Notes: a model not told the origin generated them from the letters alone. A stretch of DNA of 44,882 nt from Apostichopus californicus (GCA_020650975.1 JAIPMN010001126.1:1-44882); one strand, 5' to 3'; numbered from the stretch's first letter, positions 1-12,714 are shown. A program made the numbers and translations.

Positions 1-1385
1 CTACCTTATTAACTATATTTCATGAGTTAGAAGCCTTTACCTTTGAACACTGATATGTATCCAGGGAGTGTCTCGTTTGTCTTTAACATACAAATTATTT
101 ATTCTCATATGATATTAGGGGAGTTTCACCTTTGAACACTGATATGTGTGTGAGTTTCTTGTTTGTCTTTAACATACAAATTATTTATTCTCATATGACT
201 TAGAGGAGTTTTACCTTTGAACACTGATATGTGTGTGAGTTTCTCGTTTGTCTTTAACATACAAATTATTTATTCTCATATGAATTAGGAGAGTTTTACC
301 TTTGAAAACTGATATGTGTGTGAGTATTTTGTTTGTCTTACCTTCAAATTATTTATTCTCATATGTATTCAGAGAGTTTTACCTTTGAACACTGATATGT
401 GTGTGAGTTTCTCGTTTGTCTTTAACCTACAACTTATTTACTCTCAAATGAATTAGGAGAGTTTTACCTTTGAACACTGATATGTGTGTGAGTTTTGTGT
501 TTGTCTTTAACCTCCAAATATTTACTCTCATATGAATTAGGAGAGTTTTACCTTTGAACACTGATATGTGTGTGAGTTTCTCGTGTCTTTAACATACAAA
601 TTATTTATTCTCATATGAATTAGGAGAGTTTTACCTTTGAACACTGATATGTGTGTGAGTTTCGTGTTTGTCTTTAACCTCCAAATATTTACTCTCATAT
701 GAATTAGGAGAGTTTTACCTTTGAACACTGATATGTGTGTGAGTTTCTCGTGTCTTTAACATACAAATTATTTATTCTCATATGAATTAGGAGAGTTTTA
801 CCTTTGAACACTGATATGTGTGTGAGTTTCTTGTTTGTCTTTAACATACAAATTATTTATTCTTATATGAATTCGGGGAGTTTCACCTTTGAACACTGAT
901 ATGTGTGTGAGTTTCTTGTTTGTCTTTAACATACAAATTATTTATTCTCATATGAATTAGGGGAGTTTTACCTTTGAAGACTGATATGTATGGGAGTGTC
1001 TTGTTTGTCTAACCCACAAATTATTTACTCTCATATGACTTAGGAGAGTTTTACCTTTGAACACTGATATGTGTGTGAGTTTCTCGTTTGTCTTTAACAT
1101 ACAAATTATTTATTCTCATATGAATTAGGAGAGTTTTACCTTTGAACACTTGATATGTGTGTGAGTTTCTTGTTTGTCTTTAACATATAAACTATTTATT
1201 CTCATATGAATTAGGAGAGGTGTACCGTTGAACACTGATATGTGTGTGAGTTTCTCGTTTGTCTTTAACATACAAATTATTTATTCTCATATGAATTAGG
1301 AGAGTTTTACCTTTTACACAGATATGTGTGTGAGTTTTGTGTTTGTCCTACCTACGATTATTTACACTCAGCCATGAGCTAGGAG
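1..1385. repeat. 84-bp minisatellite, about 16 copies
   Basis: A tandem array of about 16 units with spacing 83-89 bp. Anchor word ACCTTTGAACACTGATATG recurs near 39, 128, 213, 298, 381, 466, 550, 633, 717, 800, 885, 970, 1053, 1138, 1223 and 1309. Units differ by point changes and short indels. Open frames across it are repeat shadows. It may lie in an upstream intron of the SIPA1L gene, since coding exons of that gene begin at 3344. The array runs off the left edge, so its full size is unknown. Confidence 0.95.
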
Positions 1386-1394
1386 AATTAGTCT

Positions 1395-2095
1395 CACCCG
1401 GAGTCATAACATGGAGTAACGTTGCCTGCCTAATAGCTTTACCCTACCATCTTTCCAGTTACACTGTTCTTGATGTTATTTGTGGTTTTGTGTACTTTAT
1501 GTGACATTTTACTAATGGAGCATCAACTAAGTTGCATGGTATTCCATAGTTTCTATACCCTGGTACAAATATAAATTAATACATGCCATGTTTTGTACAT
1601 GCTATGTAACAGAGAATGATAATTATCATGAACAACTTTAATACCCAAACAGCTAAGAAAAGTGTTATTCCATTTTTTGGGAGATTTTAATGTTTCTTCA
1701 CACGCAAGGCTGCAGACTTGATAAAGTGTGAATATGACATCATCAAGCCACATGTGTTTCAAAATTTTAGTGTGTTTCTTTGCATTTTTATTACAATGGG
1801 GATTCCCCCCCCCCCCCTTCCTCTAATGGACATGGGTTTTGCAAATGCTGAATCTATAAAATATTGAACCTGTGAACATGAACTAATGATGGCAGTGGGT
1901 TGCAGTGTCAGCATTCTACCTTGAAAACATGAAAAGAAAAGCTCCCGACAGGACTTTTATACTAGCATGTCTCTCAAACGGAACAAAAAGATTTTTTCTA
2001 GCGGTTCGGGGGAGTAGTTCTTCACAACAATATATGTCATATAAACCAAAGTTGATGTTTGAGGTTGTTGTCTCCTTTAATTCTTCTCATATTTC
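1395..2095 (+). repeat. dispersed repeat, copy 1
   Basis: About 0.6-0.7 kb that resembles 12715-13300 in the same orientation. Shared blocks include a CATAAC(A)-GGAGTAA start, TCATCAA(G/A)CCACATGTG near 1740, TTTGCAAAT(G/A)CTGA near 1838, AATATTGAACC near 1860 and TATCTGTCATA/TATATGTCATA-like words near 2030. Indels separate the copies, and this one contains a C-run at about 1807-1818. No terminal inverted repeats or reading frame were recognised. It may be a non-autonomous mobile element or an old segmental duplication. Confidence 0.75.
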
Positions 2096-3343
2096 GTATT
2101 CAAAAAGAAACAATAATCATTTTAAGGATGACATTAGGTAGAAAATTAATTTTGAAGTGTAGGTTGTCTTTAAAGTTTAAACTCAAACTGCTAGCAGTAG
2201 TTGAACAGCAAAAGCCACACCTAATATGATGGTATCGTGTTTTCACCTGATAATTTGAGGATCTTAATATTGCCTGGTGGTATTGAAGGTGGTCGAATTT
2301 TATCTGCGGTATCCGACTATATAGTGCCATACGTTTATGTAATTCTTAACGGTGAAGTTGGTTTTAGATTTGAAGATGGCAACGGGGTTCAAGATGAGGA
2401 TATTAACTCAGTACTTTGAATATAAAATTAACCCTTATAATGTGTTTGATATTAAAGCATTTTAAACATTAAATCTTTAGTTTTTTGTCCCTGTTGGGTT
2501 CCATCATATTCCTTACATATGTCATTGTCAAAATATATAGTCAATTTCATTATCAGGTTAAGTTGCAAGATGTTACCCTGTAAAATGTCTCCCCATTTGC
2601 CCTGTTAATCATTTTGCACTTAACTGTTATGTAACTGTAGACATTGCATGCTGTGTTTTGACAAAACTAACAACTGTTTGAATTTTTGATTTTTATAATT
2701 ATAATAATAATGGACATTAATAATGCGCCATGTATGATTTAGAAATGATCATGTGACATAGTTTGTAGTGGATTGGCCATATGTCTGAGTAGAAGGGGGA
2801 GGGGCTGGGGGATGGGTCAAAGGTAACATTTGTGGAGAACAAACAGAAGAAGATGTATGTATGATGCCCATTGCTAGCTGTTAGACAAAACAGGATCTGC
2901 AAGTTAAACAAGCAAAGCAAAATACAGTGTAGAGGGTGGATAGATTTGTTTGAGAGGGGGAAGGGGGAGGGGGAAGGGAGAGGAGAGCCTGTTTGCTGTG
3001 GGTGAGGGGGGGGGGGAGTGGACTGATCACCATAAGCATCAGTATCACATAGTCTAATGATGATGGCTTTTGGAGTTTCTTCCTCGTATTTATATTTTAC
3101 GTCAAGAAGCATCTTTTGCTTTTTATAACATTCCTAAACATCAGCTGAAAAAGTAACTTTGCTGGATGTTGTCCACTATTTTCTCTGTTTATTTGTATTA
3201 GTTATTTATCCATAATTAGTTGTGTATTGAAGACAGACCTGTAGACTCGATACCATTTTTTTTCATGAGGGATTTTTACTCATATTTAACAACCTCTACA
3301 TTTTATCCTCAATTTTTGTATGTATTTTTCTTGGCACTGACAG
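2096..3343. other. intronic sequence, no gene seen
   Basis: AT-rich DNA upstream of the first recognisable SIPA1L exon. It contains purine-rich G tracts around 2795-3015. It ends with a pyrimidine-rich stretch and a CAG acceptor at 3341-3343. The short open frames, including a proline-rich one on the minus strand at 2717-3112, look like by-products of the G/C tracts. No conserved protein was recognised. Confidence 0.6.
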
Positions 3344-3581
3344 GCTAGACCTCCTCCGTATCCTAGCAGCAGGAATGCCAACCTCTTGGGTCGAACCTTG
3401 TCCGATGAGAGCATCTCTGCAGGAGGGGGAGGAGGAGGGGGAGGTGGCTCTCACACTCAACCCATGAAGAAGGGTAATGGCGGAGCCAACAGGGGGAGCG
3501 GCTACTCTGACAGCGGTAATTTTTCCAGTAGCCAGTCGTCTACCCTACCATCAAAGACGATACCAGAATCAAGAAACAGAG
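3344..3581 (+). CDS. SIPA1L: SIPA1L exon with TLSDES motif and glycine tract
   Basis: Acceptor CAG at 3341-3343 and donor AG/GTGACT at 3582. The frame has no stop and exits in phase 1. It encodes a proline-rich start, then GRTLSDESISA, an uninterrupted run of about ten glycines from GGA/GGG codons (about 3421-3447), and a Ser/Gly/Asn-rich low-complexity stretch. The TLSDES motif is a hallmark of SIPA1L tails. The glycine run is a simple-repeat expansion, probably length-polymorphic and unstructured. Confidence 0.85.
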
Positions 3582-6500
3582 GTGACTCACAGTGACTGTT
3601 ATTTCAAACATTCCTTTTTTCAGTTTTTTTTTCTGTATATGCTAGCTTTTGTCAATTTTCATTGTCAAGACTTGTGATCATTTTGTTGTGGTATTTTAGC
3701 GTACAGAAAGTCAAAACATTACATGGGAAACAAGATTTGCATTCCGACATTATCAGTCTATGCCATTTGTGTAGCTTGTAATCCAACAATTTGTCCTTTA
3801 TCAACTTGTTCTTCTTCAAGCAAAAGCATTTCTTGTTTGGGTACAGTCATTTCATACATCCTGCTTAACTATTGTTATTAACAAATAAGTGGCAGCAAAT
3901 TATCCCATCCCCCACGTCACCCCCAAGAAAAAAAAAAGTATAAGAAAGAAGGCTATACCATCGAGATTAGATAATTCTGATAGATGTGGGCAAGAGCAAA
4001 GGAGTTTTCTTGTTTGGTGCACAATAGTGTCCATACCCGATTATGACTGTGTTTTCTAAATAGCAACAAGAACCCGCCTCCCCCCTCCCCCCTGAGAAGA
4101 GATTAAGAAAGAAACAAATGAAACAGACTGTGCCAAAGATAATAAATGAAATCTAATAGAGATTATTTTGAGCATTTAAGTAACTACCCAATAGCACAGA
4201 ATCACCTGATTTACATTGCTAATTTTCTGGAAACAGTTCCTATCATGTAAGATCTTTTCTCTCACAATTGTCTTGATTTGCATTGATAAAATGACATGCT
4301 GTAATATCTTTCCTCCCACTCCTCAGGTTCCAATTACTCAAGGATATCCCCTGAAGGAGCCGCAGCGCCAGCTCTGGCCGCAACCTTCCCTCTTCCCGAT
4401 AGTACCACGTCTTTAGATTGGAAGAACCTTGTAGAGACGGCACAAATGTTTGAAGGTAAGGCTTTGATTGGCTTTCAATATGGGGCACTCCGGCGGTCTG
4501 ACAGAGGAGGGGGGGGGGCTGTCTTATCGGTCCGAACTTGCATCATCTGTACCGTTTAACGATCTGTGACCACACGCCTGATGTACTTGCATACGGACGT
4601 GCCGGGCGATCGACTAGTTCGTGGATTCACTCGTACGGTTTTTGCCAAATTAAAAACATGCTTTAGTAAACACAAGTTAAGCTGCTGAAAACAGGTAGCT
4701 CGATTTCAAATTTGAAACATGTTTTTCAATATTTTGGTAAGTAATTGTTATGTACTACTATCCATCAACTCACAGTACAGTTACAATCTTCAGTCAGAGA
4801 CTGCAACCTGTCAAGTTTTGTGAAACTAGATAGGACTGAATGACAGCTTTCTCTTTTAATATTTGGCAATCCCCCCCCCAGACAAAATGTTGACATTATG
4901 ATAAAAAAAGGATGTCACCTGATTCCCTGCTGATGGAAAATTGGCAATTTTGCAAAGGGACTCTGTTATCGATGAGGTCGGTACAGCAGTATGCAGAGTG
5001 TTTTGCTGAGTTTAGAATGGCTGTCAATCAAAAAGAAAAGACTTGTTGTTTCTTTTTCTATCTCAACTTTGTCACAGATAGTACCTTTGAGACTAAATGA
5101 AACGATAACAGCTTTGGCTTATACTATATTAAATCTTAGCATAGGATACAGAAACCTTCTATGCTCTTTGTCAAGTGTAACTCAAAACCAACTCTTATCC
5201 TGCTCTTTATAATACTGTTAATTAACAGGAAGTGCACATATCAGTAGAGGATATGGGTGAAGGAATGTTTAGCTCTCATGATTTGATTACTAAGTAATTA
5301 ATTAAGTCTTGCGGACCACGAGCGGCTATGATGGCGATGCCCCACTAATGAACTTGCTCAGACAATTGATGGTTCAATTAGAGAGCATTTCCTCCTTTTG
5401 ATAATTCTCGCTTCAGCGTTTAAATGAGTTTTTAATGTGAATAAATATTATAAATGATATTATATTATTAATATTTGGTGTTAGTCATAAACCAGGGGAG
5501 GTCGGACGTGAGCGATCATGCTTCCGTTTGTCTCCAAAAATAGGTGGGGAGACGATAGCGTCGACATTTTTAGTTTGGGGATGAGTAAATTGTGTATGGT
5601 AAAGATAGGTACTTGATTATGGCTTTACTTGGCCTACTAAACAAACCACATGTCTCCCATGTGTGTGGGTGTGTGTGTGTCTTTGTTTTCTCTCTCCTTG
5701 ACAACTTCTCATTTACTGAAGTTTTATTTTCTTCACGTCCTGACATTGAGGGCAATGTCATAATTGGCAAACGTGTGCAGTTGTATGAAATCATATCAGT
5801 TGTGAATGTAGTGTTGTTGACAACTGTTGAGATGTTCCTAGACTTTGTTCCCAAGACATTTCTGTCTTAACTTGATAAAAAAATAGCTAAACTAAGCACT
5901 TAATCAGTTCATTAATTAAATTAAATGTATTATTTTGAGATTTTAGTATCAATACACTACGAAGATTTTTATCAATGTCAACACCAAAAGCCTGCCTTTA
6001 AAGGCATATTCTGGTGGCTGAAGTTGATGGCTTTACCAAAATACTAGATGTTTTCTGCATCTGTTGGTAAAACTCACACATCCTCATAGTATCTGGTTTG
6101 ACAAAGATATGAACTATTCAGAGTTTGTGATATGCTGTGAATGCATCTGCCAACAGCTGAACCAATGAGAGGTCATCACCACAATTTCAGTTGAAAATGT
6201 GTTAATTTCTTTGTAAATATATTGTAACTCACTTTTCATAGTGGGAAAATAATATTTCCTAACCAAAAAAGCGACTCTTTAATGAAAATCTGAATGCAAA
6301 GAACATTGAAGCAGACATTCCAATCGGCCCCAGTTGAAGAAGATTATAGTAGGGAAAGTAAAGCATATGAAGAACATTCGCTGCCCTAATATAAAAAACC
6401 ACTACTGTGAGGAACCCCTTGACAGAATCAAGGATTTAGCCTGTCAAAATAGGTTATGTACAATCAACTATGTCTCAAGTTAGGAACAAGCTAATGAAAT

Positions 6501-9500
6501 GGGGCTGGGGGGGGGGGGCAAGGAGGGGGGTGGGTTTCAACTTAGAGTGTGGAACAGTTTTCTTTTTAAGATAAATGTTCAATAGCATATCCCTTTAAAA
6601 GGCAGTGTGTGACCTGACGTAGAGGCTGTTCATTGCCACTTTGTAAATTAGAACAATTAAGCCATTATCTGTCATTACCTGCTTATTGCAAGTTTCCTCA
6701 GGGCTTTGTTTTTGCGACCGTCTTAATTAGATCTTTTCGTGTCCTTCCTGTCCCGTTAAAACACCCTCCGCAGAGCAAAGGCAGGGTTGAGACAGCGTCA
6801 GTGAAACCGGCTCGACCCGATGGCACAAGGGTTTAGTCATCAGCAAGTTTCAGAAGCTGCATGCTGGGTACCGCCGTATCGTATGACACTTAAATGCTAT
6901 CACATTTTGAAACAGCATGGCACCCAGGAAATTAGCTGATTGCTATCAGGGTATCGGGGCGAGGTTTTCGAGATTCTGGCAGTTTTTAAAGGCAACTTTA
7001 CGGGATAGTTCTTCTCAGTTTTGGGAATTATTACTGGGGATTTTTCACAAGGGAACATACAATCTCTCGGGTGATAAGGATACCCTTCACGGTGATTTCC
7101 TTGTGCTTTTGCTTATTTCCTTTGGGAAGTAGGATTTGATTTACGTTCAATTTTGTGTGTACAGTATTTGTTGGCTGTGGAATCGTTGTGTGTGTGTGTG
7201 TGTGTGTTTTTTGTCTGTGAAGTCAATATGTTCTGTGATTAGGCATGCACTGGAAACAATTTTATTGTTGCCATGGCAATTGTTTTCAGTTGCATCATTT
7301 GTTTTCCATCAAGTGTGCTTGAACGGTACACTGTGTTGTAACTCTGCTGCATTAATGTCACAGCTGCTTGAATGTCTTGGGGATAGCACTTTTATTTTCA
7401 AAACAAACATCAATGATTAAGCCCTGACCTACCATGTTTTCATAGCAGTTCTACCTAGCCTAGCTTAACTTTGAATATAAAAATCAGCGCTGAAGCTGTT
7501 TCTTTGAAGGTAAATTAATTACCACCTTCACTTTTATAGAAATAAATACTTTGAGAGAATTTGAAAAGACCCATTGAACCTGTTATTTTAAGTGAATCTG
7601 GTCGGAACAGAAATATTAGGAAATGCAACCATCTATTTTGAAATGTGCACAGTAAAAAAAATTATTATTCTTCAGCAATGGATTTGCTGAGCTTTTAATT
7701 ACTGTCGAAATTGACGAAATCTGTCTCAGGTAGATTATGCCAGATTCATCGGTTAGTTGGTCTGTTTTGAAAGTATTTTCAATGTACTGAAATTTTGGCA
7801 AGGCATGTGTCTCATTAATTTTACAAATGACTTGTAGTTGTGATCACGAGACACTATGGATCTCTATGCAGCTATTTAAGCTTTTCATGCTCTAAAATCT
7901 TCTGACGATCCTTATATTTACATCACTCCTGTGGTACCTGTCTCCTCAACATACACTCCGTTTTATTGTAGCCTAAGAACTGGTAACTGGTGGCAAGGGT
8001 TTCTGTTGTTGGCCTAAAATTACATACTGTAGGAAGTAATAAATTCATTGGGACCTTCCTCAACATAAAAAAAAAATAAAAAAATTAGATGTTGAGGATA
8101 GCTTGAAATGAACATGTAAAAAATTAGTGTTGATGCAATATTTTCTAATGAGTTGTCACAGCAACCTATTGTAAGTGTGCACAAAGATTCATTGACCCTC
8201 CACAGATTGAAAATGGAAGGAAGGTGTTCTATATGCCATTTCCTCAATAAAGCAGAAATTGATCACAGGCAGGTAGCTTATAAATATTAATGACAATGAG
8301 CTAAAGATTGATGTGTCATGCACAAAATGATTTCTGACAACAGCTCCCTGCAAGTATAGGCAAAGATTAAATCGACCTTTAAGAAATTGTATTGCTGTAA
8401 GGACCAAAAGAAAATAAATAAAATAAATAAGTAAGTAAAAAATATTGCACAGAAGGGAAAAAATGTCAATAAAATTATTTGCATATTAGTTTTATTCTTC
8501 AATGAACTTCATACTTGATGTGTAGATGTCCCTTAGTAAGTTTCGTGGCTGTTTTAGTTGTTAGTGGAGATCAAAGCTCATTGGAGGGCACCAGTGGCCA
8601 AAATATGAACTTGAGTTAACAGTTTCAGCTTTGATGAATGTCATAGTTGCCTGGCCTATGTCACTTAACGAATTTGTATTTTATTGTAGTGTTGGTGGAG
8701 ATCAAGATCAATATGAAGGTTCAATCTGCATATGTTGTAAACAAGTTATTTCTATAAGTCAAACATTGATGAATGTCATTAATATGCCTCTTGATGAGAT
8801 TCTTGTTTACTGTTTCTAATAAGGTGAAAGGTCATTTGGAGTCACCAGTAGTTCAAATTTGCATAAAAGCCAGAATGTGGATTTACTTCCCATTTATCAC
8901 ATAAAATTATTAAACTTAACCATAGATGTATCTTGATCTGCTTAATAAGGTAATGTTCATAGCTGTAAGGATGTATACCCAGGAAATAACCATTGTTGCA
9001 GTAAATAGTATCCTTTACCTGTACATGAGTTAATCTCAGATCACCAGATAATGTAACCTGTTGACATCACCATGGTAACATTTCCTATGAAGTCAGAATA
9101 TATTTCCTGATAGAAGATCGAAAGGTTTTACTTGCATTGATTGAGGGAAGGATCAAGAGTTCAAGCAGTAGATTTAATACCTGTGTACGATTGATTTACA
9201 GATCACCAGGCCTACAGATCGGTCTCGGCTGACACCCTAAACGAGCTGGACGACAACACTCCCATCATATCTGGGCTCTCTCAGACGCCGGATAAACGGA
9301 TGAGCAAGAGCAGCGGATCTATCAGTAGACCTCCGCAGCAGGGGCGGGCCAGGAGCATGAGTCAACGGGAACCAGAAAAAGGGTAGGTAGTCATACAGGA
9401 TGTTGAGGATAAAGAAGTTAAAGACACTCACACCCCTGATAACTAGTACACATTACTCGAGGTCACACTCAGAAAGCACTAACAGTATAGATATAATGCT

Positions 9501-12319
9501 GAAAACTATTTGTGTGCTGAGAGATCTGAAAAGCAAACAGATTCTGATTAACTCAACTTACATTACTTGAGGTCACACTCAGAAAGCACTAACAGTATAG
9601 ATATAATGCTGAAAACTATTTATGTGATGAGAGATCTGAAAAGCGAACAGCTTCTGATTAACTCGACTAACCTTGACTATACATGACTGAGGTTTGCCTT
9701 GTGAGATGTTGCCTTGTATATCAAACAAAGAAAAAAGAAGTTTCCTTCAGGTTCAAAGTTAATTATATTCCTGATCAAAACTTTGATTAAGAAAGCAACA
9801 GTTGGAACAGTTTCTGATTTATAGTACAAATTTGGTGAGGTTCTCAATTTGTGTGATGTCACAATTATGCAAAGAAGAACCAACTGTGTTGGATTGTGCA
9901 AAGAAATTTTTACCTTTCAAATTCGATCTCCCGAGGAGGTGGTCTTTGGTTAACTAGAAGTCCGTTAACCTTATCGCCTTGGCCTTGAGACCAAATTGTT
10001 TTCTCTACATTTAATAAAAAATGATGAGCTGTAAATTCAATTCTCCCATTTCCGATCAAACTTTGATAAATGAAGAAACTGACCAGTGTCTTACACTTGA
10101 TTGAAAATTCTTGGAGGTCTGAAGCCTTTGATATGCCAGTTATGAAGAAAACATTTAGCAGTGTAAAACACTTTACTGTGTCAAACACTTAACTGTGTCA
10201 AACACTTAACCGTGTAAAACTCTTAACTGTGTAAAACTCTTAACTGTGTCAAACACTTAACTGTGTCAAACTCTTAACTGTGTCAAACACTTAACTGTGT
10301 CAAACACTTAACTATGTAGCTTTTGAGCAAGTTTGTGTGGTGAAAGATGTTATCCTCTGAAACACAACAAGCCCTCTGAATTGTCACAACTGAAGTTCTT
10401 GAAGAGCCTTTATCTTCCAAGATCAAAATAATCAAGCTTAAGATTATAGTCTACTTTTCCCGATTCACTTGTGATTAAAGAGAGAATCATATGTACCACC
10501 TAGCAATTACTGGAGGTATGAAACATATCATGTGAAATCTCTAGCATGGCAAAAGATACACTTCCTTCTAAAAGCTGCAAGAGTAGCTGTTGAAGTGGAC
10601 AAATATGACCATTTCCAGCCTTTTCCTACATATTTTTACATATTGTTATATTAATTTTTTTTCTTCACATTTTAATTTTCTTACAATATTTGGGCATTTC
10701 CTTACATATTTCTTACATTTTTATATTCTTACATATTTTTATATATCTTCACATATTTTTTATAAATTGCTTACTCATATTCATTCCGGAGCAGAAGGAC
10801 CGTTATGATTTTTGATGTGTTTATATTTATACACTGGCTGAATAAATAAATGAATTGATTGATTGACCAAGCATCTTTTTATAGCCTTGGCATTGTAAAG
10901 TAATCCAGTTTGCTCCAGAATCAAAGTAATAATCTTTAACTTGATAGATTTTTCCCCGGATCTTAAAAAGATGCCTAAATGATTATATTACACATTAGCT
11001 AAGGTCATGTTCTTAAAAGAGTTTTCTCTTATAGGGCACTACAATATATGTTTATTTGAGGTACAAAGTGTTAGCGTGGAGTTCATTCAGCAACCGTCAT
11101 AATTTGATGTTTTTAATCAATTCTTTCTTCAGCAGGACAGCAGACAACCCGTCCGGAAAATCTAAACATGAATTAGAACAAGAATTACAGAAGTTGCAGG
11201 AAGAACTCCACCAGGTAAAATAATACCAAGCCGATGACACTAATCTGACTAAATCTCATAATCATGGATCAAATCAAACCATTCCTTAAAGGCATTGAAG
11301 ACTCGCCCCAAACCGCGTGCGGCCATCTGAAAATGTTAACTTTCCATTGCTTGCAAGTGACGTTTTGTTTGTGTCGCTACAAAATGCAGAAAGTACAGTA
11401 ATGAAACGTGATACCTTGTTATCTTTAGCTGGACCTGAGATGTCCATTGCTGTATTGTTTGTACACTGTGCTGTGGGTATTGACCGCAGCTGTATGTACT
11501 GACTGTACACTAGTGTCTTATTACCGATGGTAGCAAGCTGTGTGTGTGTATTTTCTGGGATCGATGGTGGTGTCTAACAGTTCTGTTACACCTCATTTGA
11601 AACTAGGTCAGATTAGCGGCATTAGACGTTTCTTTTTGCGCGAGTCTTCACACCCTTTAAGTCAGGAGAAATGGCTTCCATTTCTGTCATTTTCTACTAT
11701 AAAACATGGAGATTAAGATATTATGGGTCTGGAGGTGTAGTGACATGAACAGATGTAATGTAGCATATAGGAGGTCATAGTTTCATTACATAGAAGAGCA
11801 CGGAGGGTTTCTTTTTCATCTTTTTCACAATCCCCAAAATTTCCAAATATCTGAAATAATCATCAATAAGTCTCAAGAAACAAGAGAAGAAAATAGATCC
11901 CTAACTTGTCTTCAGCTAATAATACCATTCAATGTGAGTATAAGCTGGATGCACTTTGCATTGCCGTATTTGCATTTGATGATCCTTAGTGTTTTGGGGT
12001 AAAGAATTTGTCTTCCAGGCATTCTTTTACCAAGGTAGTCTTATCATGTTTTAGGCTCACAATCATGCTGTACTTTATCCTGACAATTTCACCTCTTGCA
12101 AAGAATCTGAATTGGATCTTGTCGAGAAGATATGTGATAGATTTTGTCAGATATGAGATAGATTTTGTCTTTTGTTCTTTGCAGGAGCGACAGTATAAGG
12201 ATTCTATGCAACAGAAACTGCACAAGCTTTTTCAGGCTCAGGGAAGAGAGGCCATGATAGGCTCGGCCGAAAACATCCGGGAATTCACGGAATGGTACTT
12301 CTCTGGTTACGATAAATGA
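3344..12319 (+). CDS. SIPA1L: SIPA1-like RapGAP protein, C-terminal part (5 exons)
   Basis: Exons: 3344-3581, 4327-4455, 9202-9382, 11133-11214, 12185-12319 (TGA 12317-12319). Introns are GT-AG and phases join into 254 codons plus stop. What shows the family: GRTLSDESISAG in the first exon, LPDSTTSLDWKNLVETA in the second, a leucine/glutamate heptad-like stretch across the fourth and fifth, and the C-terminal REFTEWYFSGYDK. Human SIPA1L1 has the same order: TLSDES, LPDTAADLDWSNLVDAA, a coiled coil, then KFTEWVFN at the end. Family knowledge: these are synaptic or junctional Rap GTPase-activating proteins with RapGAP and PDZ domains N-terminal to this tail. Those domains are not in the window. 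Which vertebrate paralogue is closest cannot be told; in an invertebrate a single SIPA1L gene is likely. The coiled coil is shorter than in vertebrates. Confidence 0.9.
4327..4455 (+). CDS. SIPA1L: SIPA1L exon with DWKNLVETA motif
   Basis: Acceptor CTCAG at 4322-4326, donor G/GTAAGG at 4456, phase 1 in and out. It encodes an Ala/Pro-rich lead and then FPLPDSTTSLDWKNLVETA, which aligns with the LPDTAADLDWSNLVDAA block of human SIPA1L1. This exon is the strongest single support for the family call. Confidence 0.9.
4456..9201. other. 4.7-kb SIPA1L intron, no gene seen
   Basis: A long intron between the second and third recognised exons. It holds G runs near 4508 and 6505, GT microsatellites near 5665-5680 and 7187-7208, and AT-rich DNA. 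Open frames of 60-94 codons here have no recognisable domains and no splice or homology support. An unrecognised alternative exon cannot be excluded. Confidence 0.7.
9202..9382 (+). CDS. SIPA1L: SIPA1L exon, Ser/Arg-rich linker
   Basis: Acceptor ACAG at 9198-9201 and donor GTAGGT at 9383. It enters in phase 1 and leaves in phase 2. It encodes DHQAYRSVSADTLNELDDN and a basic Ser/Arg/Gln-rich stretch. The RSVSADTLNELDDN segment resembles the RPLSAASNSDQLEDQ region that follows the DWxxLV block in human SIPA1L1, so the exon is in its expected place. Likely intrinsically disordered. Confidence 0.85.
9451..9672. repeat. 110-bp direct tandem duplication
   Basis: CATTACTCGAGGTCACACTC at 9451 recurs with one change at 9561. 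The two units (about 110 bp each) are nearly identical, sharing words such as GAAAGCACTAACAGTATAG. It begins about 70 bp after the donor at 9383. Confidence 0.9.
10155..10318. repeat. 17-bp tandem repeat
   Basis: Roughly nine to ten copies of a 17-bp unit, CTTAACTGTGTCAAACA with variants (CCGTGTAAAACT). Located in the SIPA1L intron between the third and fourth recognised exons. Confidence 0.95.
10600..10868 (+). repeat. AT-rich dispersed repeat, copy 1
   Basis: T/A-rich DNA with repeated TTACATATTTTTA-like words. It is followed by an end segment containing TTCCGGAGCAGAAGGACC, a GGCTGAATAAATAAATGAA stretch and a short TTGA-repeat tail. The same segment occurs in reverse complement at 34005-34280. 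A terminal short-repeat tail suggests the 3' end of a retroposon, but no coding part is visible. Confidence 0.7.
11133..11214 (+). CDS. SIPA1L: SIPA1L exon with tandem (NAGNAG) acceptor, coiled-coil start
   Basis: Upstream sequence is TTCTTTCTTCAGCAG. The exon can start at 11133 (after CAG 11130-11132) or 11136 (after the second CAG). Both keep the frame and differ by one residue (GRTAD versus GTADN). The donor is CAG/GTAAAA at 11215, phase 0. The exon encodes KHELEQELQKLQEELHQ, a coiled coil at the position of the vertebrate SIPA1L C-terminal leucine-zipper-like segment. Confidence 0.88.
11286..11660 (+). mobile_element. TTAA-flanked MITE, copy 1
   Basis: A 375-bp element bounded by TTAA at 11286-11289 and 11657-11660. 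Imperfect terminal inverted repeats: left AAAGGCATTGAAGACTCGC, right end reverse complement AAAGGGTGTGAAGACTCGC. A second copy in opposite orientation lies at 18447-18818. No coding capacity. TTAA target sites are typical of piggyBac-type transposition, but assignment to that superfamily is inference. Confidence 0.85.
12185..12319 (+). CDS. SIPA1L: SIPA1L last coding exon
   Basis: Acceptor TTTGCAG ends at 12184. The exon continues the coiled coil (ERQYKDSMQQKLHKLFQ) and ends REFTEWYFSGYDK then TGA at 12317. The FTEW-plus-aromatic ending matches the extreme C-terminus of human SIPA1L1 (KFTEWVFN). This fixes both frame and stop. Confidence 0.92.
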   Translation, partial: ERQYKDSMQQKLHKLFQAQGREAMIGSAENIREFTEWYFSGYDK

Positions 12320-12714
12320 GCAATAAGGATGACACAGGGATTAATTTTTTTGTTTTTCTGAATGTTTGAGGCCTCATGAAGAAGGCAGCTATCTAGGGTT
12401 CATAATTGGATAATAATATTGTGGAAGGTAGTAGAGACTTTATAAAAACAAAACAACAGTACATCAGAATTTTTATTTGTTCTGGAGTGGAAATTTTCAT
12501 CTTCAATTTCAACCAGCCAATCGTGATCAAGATCTCTCCTATTTGAATCGGTGTGAAGTCTTGGCCTGCAATTTCTCACAATTTTTAAGAACTGACTCCA
12601 GGCATTACTCTTTTTATATTCCAGAAGCTTAAAAATCCTTAACGATAAACTTCCATGCAGCATAGTGAATTTGAAATCAAGCTACCAAAACATATTTACA
12701 TCTTGCTTGTCCCT

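Noticed and set aside
2717..3112. 131-codon minus-strand proline-rich frame
   Set aside because: Low-complexity product of G tracts, with no homology recognised and no splice logic.
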